Part shown: positions 6,047 to 12,976 of the stretch, piece by piece | Numbering within the stretch: the first letter of the stretch is position 1 | Layout of the letters: every line of letters starts with the position of its first letter | Assembly: GCA_021775195.1 (NCBI GenBank) | Contig: JAJFIG010000565.1 | Span: 1 to 14,570, forward strand | Reading direction: 5' to 3' | DNA: 14,570 nucleotides | Source of the DNA: Rhodospirillales bacterium | GTDB lineage: Bacteria; Pseudomonadota; Alphaproteobacteria; Rhodospirillales; 2-02-FULL-58-16 | The notes under the pieces: model-generated | Told to the model about the DNA's origin: nothing | Seen by the model: the letters and a program-made list of their open reading frames with translations, nothing else | Databases searched by the model: none | Position numbers and translations under genes: made by a program

Positions 6047-7567
6047 TCAGGTGCCGAGCCTGGAGGAAAATTCTTCGTATTTGCCGTTGGCTGCCCGGGG
6101 TATTTTCTCGACATAGGTGAACCGCAGGGGAAACCGATGGTAGAGGCGCTCGAGGATAGCGTGGCGCAAGGTCTCTTCCTCGTCTCTGGTCAGCGGGCGC
6201 GTGACGGCCACGTTCACCTCGATGTCATCAAGGCTGTGCTGGACAAGCTGGACCTGGCGGACCGCGGCCACCATTCCGGTGAGTTCATCGGAGTGCCACT
6301 GCGGCCATACCTGATCCCCCGACGGCAGCGTCAGCATGTTGCGCACCCGTCCCATTACCTGGCGCAATACCGGCAGCCCTCGGCCACAGGGGCAGGGGGC
6401 TCCGACCTCGGCGAAATCACCGATCTCGTAACGGATCATCGGCATGGCGAAGTTGTGGAGGTCGGTGATCACCAGACGTCCGACCTGGCCCGGCGCGCAC
6501 GGTTCGCCAGCGTCGTCGAGAACCTCGACAAGGACGTTTTCCGATTGCACGTGGTAGTGGGGGTGGTCGGGACACTGCAGAGCAATCATTCCCACTTCCT
6601 GGGCGCTGTAGGCATCGGTCACCGGGACGGCCCAAATGGTTTCGCAAGCAGAGCGGACATCCGGTCCAAGGACTTCGCCCATGGTGGCGACGCCGCGTAG
6701 GCCTTCAAGGCGAACGCCCGACTCCTGGCTGCGTTTGACAAGGGCCATCAAGTTGGATGGATAGGTGAGCAGATAGCCCGGGTTTTCCCGGCCAAGCCAT
6801 TCGAGCTGCTTGCCGACCGGTGTCGCGATGGGCATGAAGACGAAGGGGCCGGTGTCGTAGACTGGAGCCCAGCTTTCCCCCTTGCCGTCCTTCAAGGCGG
6901 CGGTAATCGCCCCCGTCTGCACACAGATTCCGGCGATCTTGGCCAACAGATCGCGGCGATGCCACAAATGGTAACGAAGGTTCAGCGCCGTAAAGAACAG
7001 TTGGGTCACGGCGGTTCCCGTGATCGTCACCGGCCGGCCGGTCGAGCCCGATGTGCTGATTTCGAATGTCGCACCATGGTTCTTCGGCAGGTGGCGACTC
7101 AGCAATGCGGGGCGGTTTTCTTGAATTTCAGCCCGTCGGAGAACGGGAATCCGCCGCCATAGGTCAGGTGTCAGTTGTCCGCGCCGCGTGCCGGCCATCA
7201 TCCTCAGTCGGTCGCGGTAGAAGGGGGCCGTCTTGGCGGCGTGGGCGAGCAGCAATTCGAGCTGCTTGAACTGGGTTTGCGCTAGAATTTCCGGGTCAAG
7301 CCATTGGCTGTGTTCCATCTGGTAATTCAGCGCCAGGACGACGGCGTCGGCCCTGTTCGGCAGCGCCGGCCATACCACGTCCTCGAGCGACGACTTGGGT
7401 AGTGCGATCAAAGTGTCCACTGTGCTTGCAATGCCTGATCGGGTAAATGTAGCCCGCGTGGGGACCGTGGACAACTTGAGGTTCGGGCTGATGATGCCGT
7501 GGCCACTTGGTGCGGTCGGGAATACTTTCCTCTGGTTTGGCGTAATAACCCGAAAACAGGAAATCAA
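6047..7567 (-). CDS. PaaK/CapK-like adenylate-forming enzyme (phenylacetate-CoA ligase family), copy 1
   Basis: Paralogue of the product of 4134-5525, aligned along the whole core. Motifs numbered from the upstream TTG are STSGSTGRP (171-179), AYSAQEVG (319-326), CPDHPHYH (332-339), RYEIGD (379-384), CPCGRG (392-397), GRVRN (406-410) and NGKYEEF (494-500) with the presumed catalytic K496. Expected activity is ATP-dependent activation of a carboxylate; the substrate is unknown. It is the first gene of a minus-strand cassette with the acetyltransferase and the second ligase. The start is uncertain. The open frame begins at a TTG at 7567, but the first ~50 codons have poor third-position GC and no match in the paralogue, so translation may begin lower, for example at GTG 7420. 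The residues from VVWPALP (64-70) onward are secure. Confidence 0.85.
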   Translation of the reverse strand: MISCFRVITPNQRKVFPTAPSGHGIISPNLKLSTVPTRATFTRSGIASTVDTLIALPKSSLEDVVWPALPNRADAVVLALNYQMEHSQWLDPEILAQTQFKQLELLLAHAAKTAPFYRDRLRMMAGTRRGQLTPDLWRRIPVLRRAEIQENRPALLSRHLPKNHGATFEISTSGSTGRPVTITGTAVTQLFFTALNLRYHLWHRRDLLAKIAGICVQTGAITAALKDGKGESWAPVYDTGPFVFMPIATPVGKQLEWLGRENPGYLLTYPSNLMALVKRSQESGVRLEGLRGVATMGEVLGPDVRSACETIWAVPVTDAYSAQEVGMIALQCPDHPHYHVQSENVLVEVLDDAGEPCAPGQVGRLVITDLHNFAMPMIRYEIGDFAEVGAPCPCGRGLPVLRQVMGRVRNMLTLPSGDQVWPQWHSDELTGMVAAVRQVQLVQHSLDDIEVNVAVTRPLTRDEEETLRHAILERLYHRFPLRFTYVEKIPRAANGKYEEFSSRLGT

Positions 7568-7681
7568 TTCCTCAGTCGAACTAGGTTAATATTAGAAAAG
7601 GGTGGCATAGTTGAACGTTAATTGTTATATTTTTTAAAAGGTTAATATATAGAATCGAGAAAATTTGGAGGAAACGGCGGA
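7568..7681. promoter_or_regulatory. AT-rich divergent spacer with promoter-like sequence
   Basis: This is the most AT-rich stretch in the window and lies between the minus-strand ligase cassette and the plus-strand acidic-protein gene. Toward the plus strand, TTGAAC (7611-7616) with a 17-base spacer to TTAAAA (7634-7639), or TTGTTA (7622-7627) with an 18-base spacer to TATATA (7646-7651), could be -35/-10 pairs. The nonamer GGTTAATAT occurs at 7584-7592 and 7640-7648. A minus-strand promoter is expected here but I cannot fix one. Confidence 0.4.
7667..7671 (+). promoter_or_regulatory. Ribosome-binding site of the acidic-protein gene
   Basis: GGAGG with 10 bases to the ATG at 7682. It is one of the clearest Shine-Dalgarno sequences in the window and is the main reason to believe that this small frame is translated. 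Confidence 0.75.
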
Positions 7682-8062
7682 ATGGTAACACCGTCGGGCA
7701 AAGACCTATTGGACGAACAGGGCAACCAACCTGTCGCCACCACGGCCCAGGAAATCATCGCGGATGACTCCGAAGCGGTCCAGAGTTTCGAAATCCTATC
7801 GGAACTTCTTGGCAGCGATTCGGATTCCATCGATTTGGATACCCTGTTTGATGCCGTTTTGGTGGCCGGCAGCGACGATGTGGGGTTGCTTGACGCCAGC
7901 ACAGCCGTGCTGCCTGGCGACGAATCCGAAGTCGCGCAAACGCGAATCGTTACCGGGGAAAGCATCGACAATTTGCTCAACGGGATGAGCGACACCAACG
8001 CACCGGATATGCCGGATCTTGGCGTTGGCGGCAACCTCGATCCCTTCAACCCCGAAACCTGA
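7682..8062 (+). CDS. Small, very acidic protein with an RTX-C-terminus-like DSIDLDTLFD motif
   Basis: 126 residues, 27 acidic (18 Asp, 9 Glu) against one Lys and one Arg, no Cys, no signal peptide or membrane segment. I do not recognise a named family. Residues 48-57 (DSIDLDTLFD) match DSVDLDELFD in the type I secretion target domain of the RTX protein (bases 1390-1419) at 8 of 10 positions. There are no GGxGxD repeats. The ATG follows a good GGAGG, and third codon positions are less GC-biased than in neighbouring enzymes. The next gene on the strand, 495 bases on, encodes a TolC-family channel. It could be a small type I substrate, a secretion accessory or a remnant of a larger RTX-like gene; all of these are inference. 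Confidence 0.65.
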   Translation: MVTPSGKDLLDEQGNQPVATTAQEIIADDSEAVQSFEILSELLGSDSDSIDLDTLFDAVLVAGSDDVGLLDASTAVLPGDESEVAQTRIVTGESIDNLLNGMSDTNAPDMPDLGVGGNLDPFNPET

Positions 8063-8288
8063 CATTTCAAACCGACGGACGTGGACTTGCGCAATGGCTG
8101 ATGGAGTTATTGCCCGCGATGCGTATTGATGGCGTGTGAAATTTCGTAACGCCTTGGCTCAGTACAATAAAACAGGTTTTTTGAGATTGAGCAGGTTGAT
8201 GCCGGAAGAGCAAATACCGGTGATTGATGACGATGCCTGGCGATAAGGGTGTGGGATGGATTCAGGGGGGGTACGACAAACCTGCCCC

Positions 8289-8322
8289 TGTTGCAAAGAT
8301 GAGAAACCTCATGTTGCAAAGA
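8289..8322. repeat. Direct repeat TGTTGCAAAGA flanking an inverted repeat
   Basis: TGTTGCAAAGA occurs at 8289-8299 and 8312-8322. Between them, ATGAG (8299-8303) faces CTCAT (8308-8312) around AAAC. Because TTGCAA is itself palindromic, the whole block is a quasi-palindrome of about 29 bases with the two TTGCAA centres 23 bases apart. It resembles a binding site for a dimeric regulator, or it could fold as an RNA hairpin. Confidence 0.5.
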
Positions 8323-8501
8323 AGTCACAGTATGAAAAATATGCCGGGAACATTGACGTGTAGCTTGACCCTTAAATTTCTTCATGGCTTGATGTCGAAG
8401 AGATTCGTGATAAGAGCAACCTAAGGGTATCCTTTAGAGGGGTTTTCGGACGCCTGAATCAGCTGGTTGCATTTGGGGATGGGCGGCTGCGAGCCCACTG
8501 A

Positions 8502-8530
8502 TTAACATCGATTTTTGCTCGCGATATACC
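8502..8530 (+). promoter_or_regulatory. Sigma70-type promoter of the TolC-family gene
   Basis: TTAACA (8502-8507, 5 of 6 to the -35 consensus), a 17-base spacer and TATACC (8525-8530, 4 of 6 to the -10 consensus). The transcript would begin near 8537, giving a short leader of about 20 bases before the GTG start. Confidence 0.5.
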
Positions 8531-8547
8531 GACAGAGCAGAAAATTT

Positions 8548-8552
8548 AGGAG
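8548..8552 (+). promoter_or_regulatory. Ribosome-binding site of the TolC-family gene
   Basis: AGGAG with 5 bases to the GTG at 8558. A second purine run, GAGGG at 8560-8564, could serve an ATG at 8573, so the exact start is open by five codons. Confidence 0.6.
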
Positions 8553-8557
8553 AGGGA

Positions 8558-10279
8558 GTGAGGGACTTGTCGATGGATTCTAGATTGTCCCGTTATTTTA
8601 AGCTGAGTCAGATGACTTGGGCATTGGGTGGAGCTGTATCGCTTTCAGTTCTGATGGCATTTGGTTTGACGGGTGGAGCCAAGGCCGCGACCATGGCGGA
8701 GGTGGTTCAGCACACAATTCAGACGAACCCTGAAATCCTCCAGTCAGCCGCCAATCGCCGCGCTATCGATCAGGAGTTGAAACAGGCTCAAGGTCTTTAC
8801 TGGCCGCAGGTCGACCTGCGGGCCGCGTTTGGACCGGAATATTCCAACAACACTACAACTCGGGGCCGCGGGACACGGGGATCAGATAAGCCCGGACGCT
8901 GGCTGCCGAGAGCAGAATCACAGTTGACCCTGCAGCAAAGGCTGTTCGACGGGTTCGAGACGGAGAGCGAAATCGAACGTCAGGCCGCGCGTAGTGACGC
9001 GGCCGCGCACCGGGTTCGCGAACGCTCGGAGTTTATCGCCCTCGATGCCACCCAGGCATATCTCGATGTGCTGCGCAATACGGAGATCGTCGATCAGGCC
9101 GCCGGCAACGTCGAGGCCCATAAACGGGTTTTCGGGGACGTGCGGACGCGGTTCCAGGGTGGACAGTCTGGTATTGGCGACGTACGCCAGGCGGAAGCCC
9201 GCGTGGCCGACGCCGAAGCGACGCTGCTGTCGTCCCAACGGGATCTGGAAGATTCGATTATTTTCTTCAGCCGCGTTGTTGGCAGAGAAGCCGACGATAT
9301 GGTTCGTCCCGGCCTGAAGGGTTCCTGGCTGCCGCGTAATGTGGGCGCCGCGACGGAAATCGGGATCGCCAATAATCCGACGATCAAACTGGCAGAGGCC
9401 GACCTGGACGTCTCGCGGGCTGAAATCAGCGCCACGAAGGTTAGTTTCTGGCCGACCCTTAATCTGGAACTCAGCGGCACGCGTAACAACGACCTGGACG
9501 GTACACCGGGCGTCAACCACGATTTCACTGGTCTTGTCGTCCTGCGCTACAACCTGTTTCGTGGTTTCATCGATCAGGCCCGGACGAGGGAATTCATCGA
9601 GCGCTTTTCAGAGAGCCATCAAAGGCTTCTCGACCTGAAGCGGCGGACGAAACAGGAAGTCCGCAACTCCTGGAACGCCATGACGAAGGCGCAGGAGAGG
9701 CAGAAAGTCCTGATGGCGCAGGTGAAGGCAAACGAACAGGTGTTCGATACCTACCGTCAGGAATTCCAGATCGGTCAGCGTGACCTGCTTGATCTTCTTG
9801 ATGCCGAGAACGAACTCTTCAACTCGCGCGTCCAGGCGATTACGTCTGATTTCGTCGCCCAGTTCGGCGGCTACCGGCTGTTGGCCAGCATGGGCGAGTT
9901 GCTCAACGTTCTTGGCGTGACGGTCCGCGAGGAAGCTGGTGCGGACAAGCGCGAAGAGTTCGGTGTGACCCCCGACTGGCGTTGGCAGACCCGTGATCCT
10001 CTCGCCGCCGACTTGGTGGTTGCGAGCGTCGCAGACGAAGAGAAGACGATCGCTGCCGAAGGTTCGACGACTGCAGTGACCTCGGAAGAACTGAAGGTCG
10101 TACCGGCTGCGGCCGGAGAAGTCAGCGGGAAGATCGAACCCGCTTTCGAACCGACCATCGTTTCTGCGGTCGGACCGGTCGCGCAACCTGTTGCCGCCGC
10201 TTCGCCGCAACCAGCGGCACAGGCCGGTGGAACGGGAGACGCCACATTCGAAAACGTCAATTGGAAGTACAACTGGTAA
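8558..10279 (+). CDS. TolC-family outer membrane efflux/secretion protein with long C-terminal tail
   Basis: 573 residues from GTG (568 from ATG at 8573). A hydrophobic signal segment (about 19-40) ends in AKA with cleavage expected after residue 43. Two outer-membrane efflux repeats follow (about 45-245 and 260-455). Typical TolC features are TNPEI near 56, YWPQVDL near 81, LTLQQRLFDG near 123, TRFQGGQSGIGDVRQAEARV near 197 and NELFNSRVQAITSDF near 418. TolC proteins form trimeric outer-membrane channels for type I secretion or drug efflux. With an RTX protein nearby, type I secretion is the likelier role. Beyond residue 456 is a 117-residue Ala/Pro/Val/Glu-rich tail ending WKYNW that the basic family lacks, presumably periplasmic. 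No ABC or HlyD-type partner is adjacent: the gene stands alone between its own promoter and terminator. Confidence 0.92.
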   Translation: MRDLSMDSRLSRYFKLSQMTWALGGAVSLSVLMAFGLTGGAKAATMAEVVQHTIQTNPEILQSAANRRAIDQELKQAQGLYWPQVDLRAAFGPEYSNNTTTRGRGTRGSDKPGRWLPRAESQLTLQQRLFDGFETESEIERQAARSDAAAHRVRERSEFIALDATQAYLDVLRNTEIVDQAAGNVEAHKRVFGDVRTRFQGGQSGIGDVRQAEARVADAEATLLSSQRDLEDSIIFFSRVVGREADDMVRPGLKGSWLPRNVGAATEIGIANNPTIKLAEADLDVSRAEISATKVSFWPTLNLELSGTRNNDLDGTPGVNHDFTGLVVLRYNLFRGFIDQARTREFIERFSESHQRLLDLKRRTKQEVRNSWNAMTKAQERQKVLMAQVKANEQVFDTYRQEFQIGQRDLLDLLDAENELFNSRVQAITSDFVAQFGGYRLLASMGELLNVLGVTVREEAGADKREEFGVTPDWRWQTRDPLAADLVVASVADEEKTIAAEGSTTAVTSEELKVVPAAAGEVSGKIEPAFEPTIVSAVGPVAQPVAAASPQPAAQAGGTGDATFENVNWKYNW

Positions 10280-10304
10280 GCTTTCACTGACACGACGGCT
10301 TTTG

Positions 10305-10337
10305 ACGGGCGGGGCTTTGGCCCCGCCCGTTTTTTTG
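10305..10337 (+). terminator. Strong intrinsic terminator of the TolC-family gene
   Basis: A perfect 11-bp stem (ACGGGCGGGGC at 10305-10315 with its complement at 10320-10330) around TTTG runs directly into seven Ts on the plus strand. The minus-strand flank has no T-run, so it does not serve the convergent glycosyltransferase gene that ends at 10394. Confidence 0.92.
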
Positions 10338-10393
10338 TGCGCTTAGTCCAGAGCCCTTGGACCTAAAATTGGCGCTACGCTGAATGCAGGGGC

Positions 10394-12007
10394 TTAGCCT
10401 TGACCACCGCTATAGGATTCGAGTTCAGCCGCCATTCTTGAGAAGACAGAATCCCATTCGCCGATGGCTGTTTGGCGAAACAAACGGGCGGTGGGATACC
10501 ACGGGCTATCCTCGCGTTCACACAGCCATCGCCAGTCCGGAGCAAATGGAACGAGAATCCATACGGGCTTGGCAAGGGCACCGGTCAGGTGCACGATCGA
10601 GGTGTCGACCGAGATGACGAGATCGAGCTGTTGAATGACAGCTGCCGTGTCGGAGAGGTCGCTCAAATGTTCTCCAAGGTTATGGACATGGTGGAAAGCG
10701 TCGTGTTTCAGGGCGGCAGCCGCCGGGCCCTTCTGCAAACTGCAAAACCATATGCCGGGCGTGGACAAGAGGGGTTCAAACTGTTCGATTCGGCATGAGC
10801 GGTTTCGGTCGTTGGTATGCGTGGGGCTGCCGGCCCAGACGATTCCCACCCGGAACCTTCCGTTCCCGGCGGCTGCCAGCACTGCCGGCGCAGTCTGGGG
10901 CGGCACTAGGTAGGGGACGTGGGCCGGTATCGAGGCAACTGTGGTGCAGAAGATATACGGCAGGCTCATCAACGGGGCATAGACGTCGAAATCGGGCCTG
11001 GCATCACCCTCTGCGATTACGCTATCGACTGCATTCATGTTGGAAATTAGCCGTACCAGCGGGGCTTGGCATTCGACAACAATCCGTGCCCCGCGGTCGC
11101 GAACGAGGGGGGCGTAGCGGACGAATTGTATGGCGTCGCCGAGACCCTGCTCAACATGCAAAAGAATCGTACGGCCTTCCAGGGATGTACCGTCCCACAT
11201 GGGTTGGGAGAACGTTCGTTTGGATTTGAGAAATGGGGAACTGCGCCACCGCCATTCGTATTCCGCCAATCCCGTGTCGAAATCTCCGAGCAGGAGATCG
11301 GTCACCGATTTGTTGAGGTGGCCCACCGCATACTCGGGGTCAATGGAAACGGCTTGGCGGTGATGGTGCAGGGCCTCGTCAAGTTTTCCGAGATGGCGCA
11401 GGGCGTTGCCGAGGCTGCTGTGGGTCTGCTCGAGGTCCGGATTGAGTGACAATGCTTGCCGGTAATAGCGCACGGCCGCATCCATGCGCCCCTGGTCCTG
11501 TCGCACGTTACCCAAGTTGTGGTGGGCATCGACGATATCGGGCTTTTTCACCAAGGCTTTCTCAAAGTGATCCCCGGCACCCTCCAAATCACCAATGCCG
11601 TGCAGCGTGATCCCCAGCTTGAGCAACGTCTGCACGTTGTCGGGATTGCTGGCGAGGGCACGGCGCAAACAGGCGATTGCCTCTTCGACCTTGCCCCGGC
11701 GCTTCAATACATCCGCCAGATTGACCAGAATTTCGTGGGCGCCTGGATCAATGGCGAGGGCGCGGCGGAAACACTCTATCGCTTCTTTGTCCCGGCGCTG
11801 GTGTCCGAGGGCAAGCCCAAGATTGTTGCAGGCACCGAGGTTGTCCGGTTGGACCTTCAGGACTCGTTGATAAAGGTCGGCAGCCTCCGCCAACCGGCCA
11901 GACCGGTGATGGGTGATGGCTGCCCGCAAGATGTCCCGCAGGGATGGATCATCGTCCTCGCGCACGGCCTGCCGTGGGCCGGACTGCTGATCCTTACCTT
12001 TTGTCAT
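10394..12007 (-). CDS. TPR-repeat glycosyltransferase-like protein (GT-B fold)
   Basis: 537 residues from ATG at 12007; an in-frame TTG three codons earlier (12016) is possible. Neither has a clear ribosome-binding site. Six full TPR units and one divergent unit fill about residues 23-260 (A-C-N-N-L-G, A-H-H-N-L-G, T-H-S-S-L-G). A GT-B catalytic region of the kind seen in TPR proteins and distantly in heptosyltransferases follows, with EQGLGDAIQFVRYAPLV (286-302), GIVWAGSPTH (388-397), a nucleotide-sugar-binding segment VISVDTSIVHLTGAL (464-478) and FAPDWRWL (488-495). The TPR-plus-GT layout is like Caulobacter FlmG, a flagellin glycosyltransferase whose TPR part binds the protein substrate. 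A protein target is therefore plausible but unproven, and a polysaccharide role remains possible. It is the third gene in the run after the LuxR regulator and the sulfotransferase, 63 bases downstream of the latter. Confidence 0.88.
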   Translation of the reverse strand: MTKGKDQQSGPRQAVREDDDPSLRDILRAAITHHRSGRLAEAADLYQRVLKVQPDNLGACNNLGLALGHQRRDKEAIECFRRALAIDPGAHEILVNLADVLKRRGKVEEAIACLRRALASNPDNVQTLLKLGITLHGIGDLEGAGDHFEKALVKKPDIVDAHHNLGNVRQDQGRMDAAVRYYRQALSLNPDLEQTHSSLGNALRHLGKLDEALHHHRQAVSIDPEYAVGHLNKSVTDLLLGDFDTGLAEYEWRWRSSPFLKSKRTFSQPMWDGTSLEGRTILLHVEQGLGDAIQFVRYAPLVRDRGARIVVECQAPLVRLISNMNAVDSVIAEGDARPDFDVYAPLMSLPYIFCTTVASIPAHVPYLVPPQTAPAVLAAAGNGRFRVGIVWAGSPTHTNDRNRSCRIEQFEPLLSTPGIWFCSLQKGPAAAALKHDAFHHVHNLGEHLSDLSDTAAVIQQLDLVISVDTSIVHLTGALAKPVWILVPFAPDWRWLCEREDSPWYPTARLFRQTAIGEWDSVFSRMAAELESYSGGQG

Positions 12008-12070
12008 GGGTGCCAAATTGCCGGCTATTGATCAGGAACATTGATGGGTTCCTATCGTCGAGCTTTGGTA

Positions 12071-12955
12071 TCACCTGTATCCAAGTTGCCGGAGCAAGTC
12101 ACCGGCCTGGCTTTCAAAGAATTTCGTTGCCTGGTCATCGAAGTGATTGCGCCAATCGCCGACACTGCCCTTGCGAAAATGAGAACTCCGGCTTTCCTCA
12201 CCCTGGGCACGGCCGCCGGACAATTTGTCGAAGGCACCGGCTTGGCAACAATCCGCGATGATCTGTTCGTCCACTTTGACGTCAAGGAAATCCAATAATC
12301 TGCGAACCTCGCCCGGCGTGTCCTGCTGGAGGTCCTCGTATTTGACCTCTGCGTATTGAGTGGGGTGCGACTGCCCGAATTGGCGGCCGATCTTCACATC
12401 GTCCATCCATGTGGCGGCCGTCATCTGGATAAACTTTGAAAGCGTACCGAATCTCTTGCGCGCTTCATCGGGGGTTACCCGAAGGTTGTGAAACCACGCG
12501 GATACGGCGACGTCGCGGCCATCGCGGATGATGTGAAGGATCTTGGCCTTCGGGAACATTTCCCGCAGCAGAGGTAAGGCACGGATGCTGCTGGGGCTCT
12601 TTTCCCCCACGACGCGGATTGACGGAGCCGGGGAATACTGAGCCATCTGAAAGCCGATGGCCGAAGCAAGAAGAAACAACAGATGATCACGCCCAAGAAG
12701 CGGAAAGCCCTCCAGTTCCTTGAAGATCGTCCGATTTTTGGTGTCGATCATGTTGTTGTAGTCCTTCGCCGCCTTTTCCAAGCTGGGGGCAAGGAACTGA
12801 GTGAAATGACCTTCCCCGCGGCAGGCGATTTCAGGATGGCCGTCCAGGACAAGCTGGAGCCATGTGGTTCCCGACTTGGCAGCACCGACCAGGAAAAACA
12901 GTTGCTTCGAAAGGGTGTCTGCGAGGGAATGATGGAGGTTTTCGAAATCGAACAT
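12071..12955 (-). CDS. PAPS-dependent sulfotransferase (stand-alone)
   Basis: 294 residues, normal for a single sulfotransferase domain. LVGAAKSGTTWLQ (22-34) is the 5'-phosphosulfate loop with K27. IIRDGRDVAVSAW (142-154) is the 3'-phosphate motif with R144 and S152. RKGSVGDW (261-268) matches the C-terminal R-K-G-x-x-G-D-W element of PAPS enzymes, so all main cofactor residues are present. No signal peptide or membrane segment, so it is likely cytoplasmic. It starts 21 bases after the stop of the LuxR-type regulator and is followed after 63 bases by the TPR-glycosyltransferase, all on one strand, so sulfation and glycosylation may be co-regulated. It is not closely similar to the sulfotransferase domain fused to TPRs at 1696-4020, apart from the cofactor motifs. 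The acceptor is unknown. Confidence 0.92.
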   Translation of the reverse strand: MFDFENLHHSLADTLSKQLFFLVGAAKSGTTWLQLVLDGHPEIACRGEGHFTQFLAPSLEKAAKDYNNMIDTKNRTIFKELEGFPLLGRDHLLFLLASAIGFQMAQYSPAPSIRVVGEKSPSSIRALPLLREMFPKAKILHIIRDGRDVAVSAWFHNLRVTPDEARKRFGTLSKFIQMTAATWMDDVKIGRQFGQSHPTQYAEVKYEDLQQDTPGEVRRLLDFLDVKVDEQIIADCCQAGAFDKLSGGRAQGEESRSSHFRKGSVGDWRNHFDDQATKFFESQAGDLLRQLGYR

Positions 12956-12976
12956 TCTGTGTTCACCCTGGCGGGC

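Larger units (their letters stand above)
8063..8557. other. 495-base non-coding stretch between the acidic-protein and TolC genes
   Basis: I see no credible gene here; short frames on both strands have poor codon use. It holds a palindrome flanked by direct repeats (8289-8322), an imperfect hairpin CTAAGG/CCTTTAG (8421-8437) ahead of GGGGTTTT that might be a weak terminator of the upstream gene, and a promoter for the TolC gene (8502-8530). A long 5' leader or a small RNA cannot be excluded. Confidence 0.6.

Noticed and set aside
5501..6700. 399-codon plus-strand frame opposite the GNAT and first ligase
   Set aside because: Shadow of two clear minus-strand genes; its protein shows no motif of its own.
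8166..8180. AAAACAGGTTTTTT as an intrinsic terminator of the acidic-protein gene
   Set aside because: The loop would be only two bases and the stem contains almost no GC.
8221..8330. Possible c-di-GMP or other riboswitch in the long leader region
   Set aside because: The conserved core sequences of the riboswitch classes I know are not present.
8107..8385. Possible 92-residue minus-strand protein in the spacer before the TolC gene
   Set aside because: Codon use is unlike that of the neighbours, no family features, and it overlaps the palindromic repeat block; treated as non-coding.
10343..10366. Hairpin TTAGTCC/GGACCTAA as terminator of the glycosyltransferase run
   Set aside because: The stem has a bulge and there is no T-run on the minus strand, so I cannot support it as a terminator.
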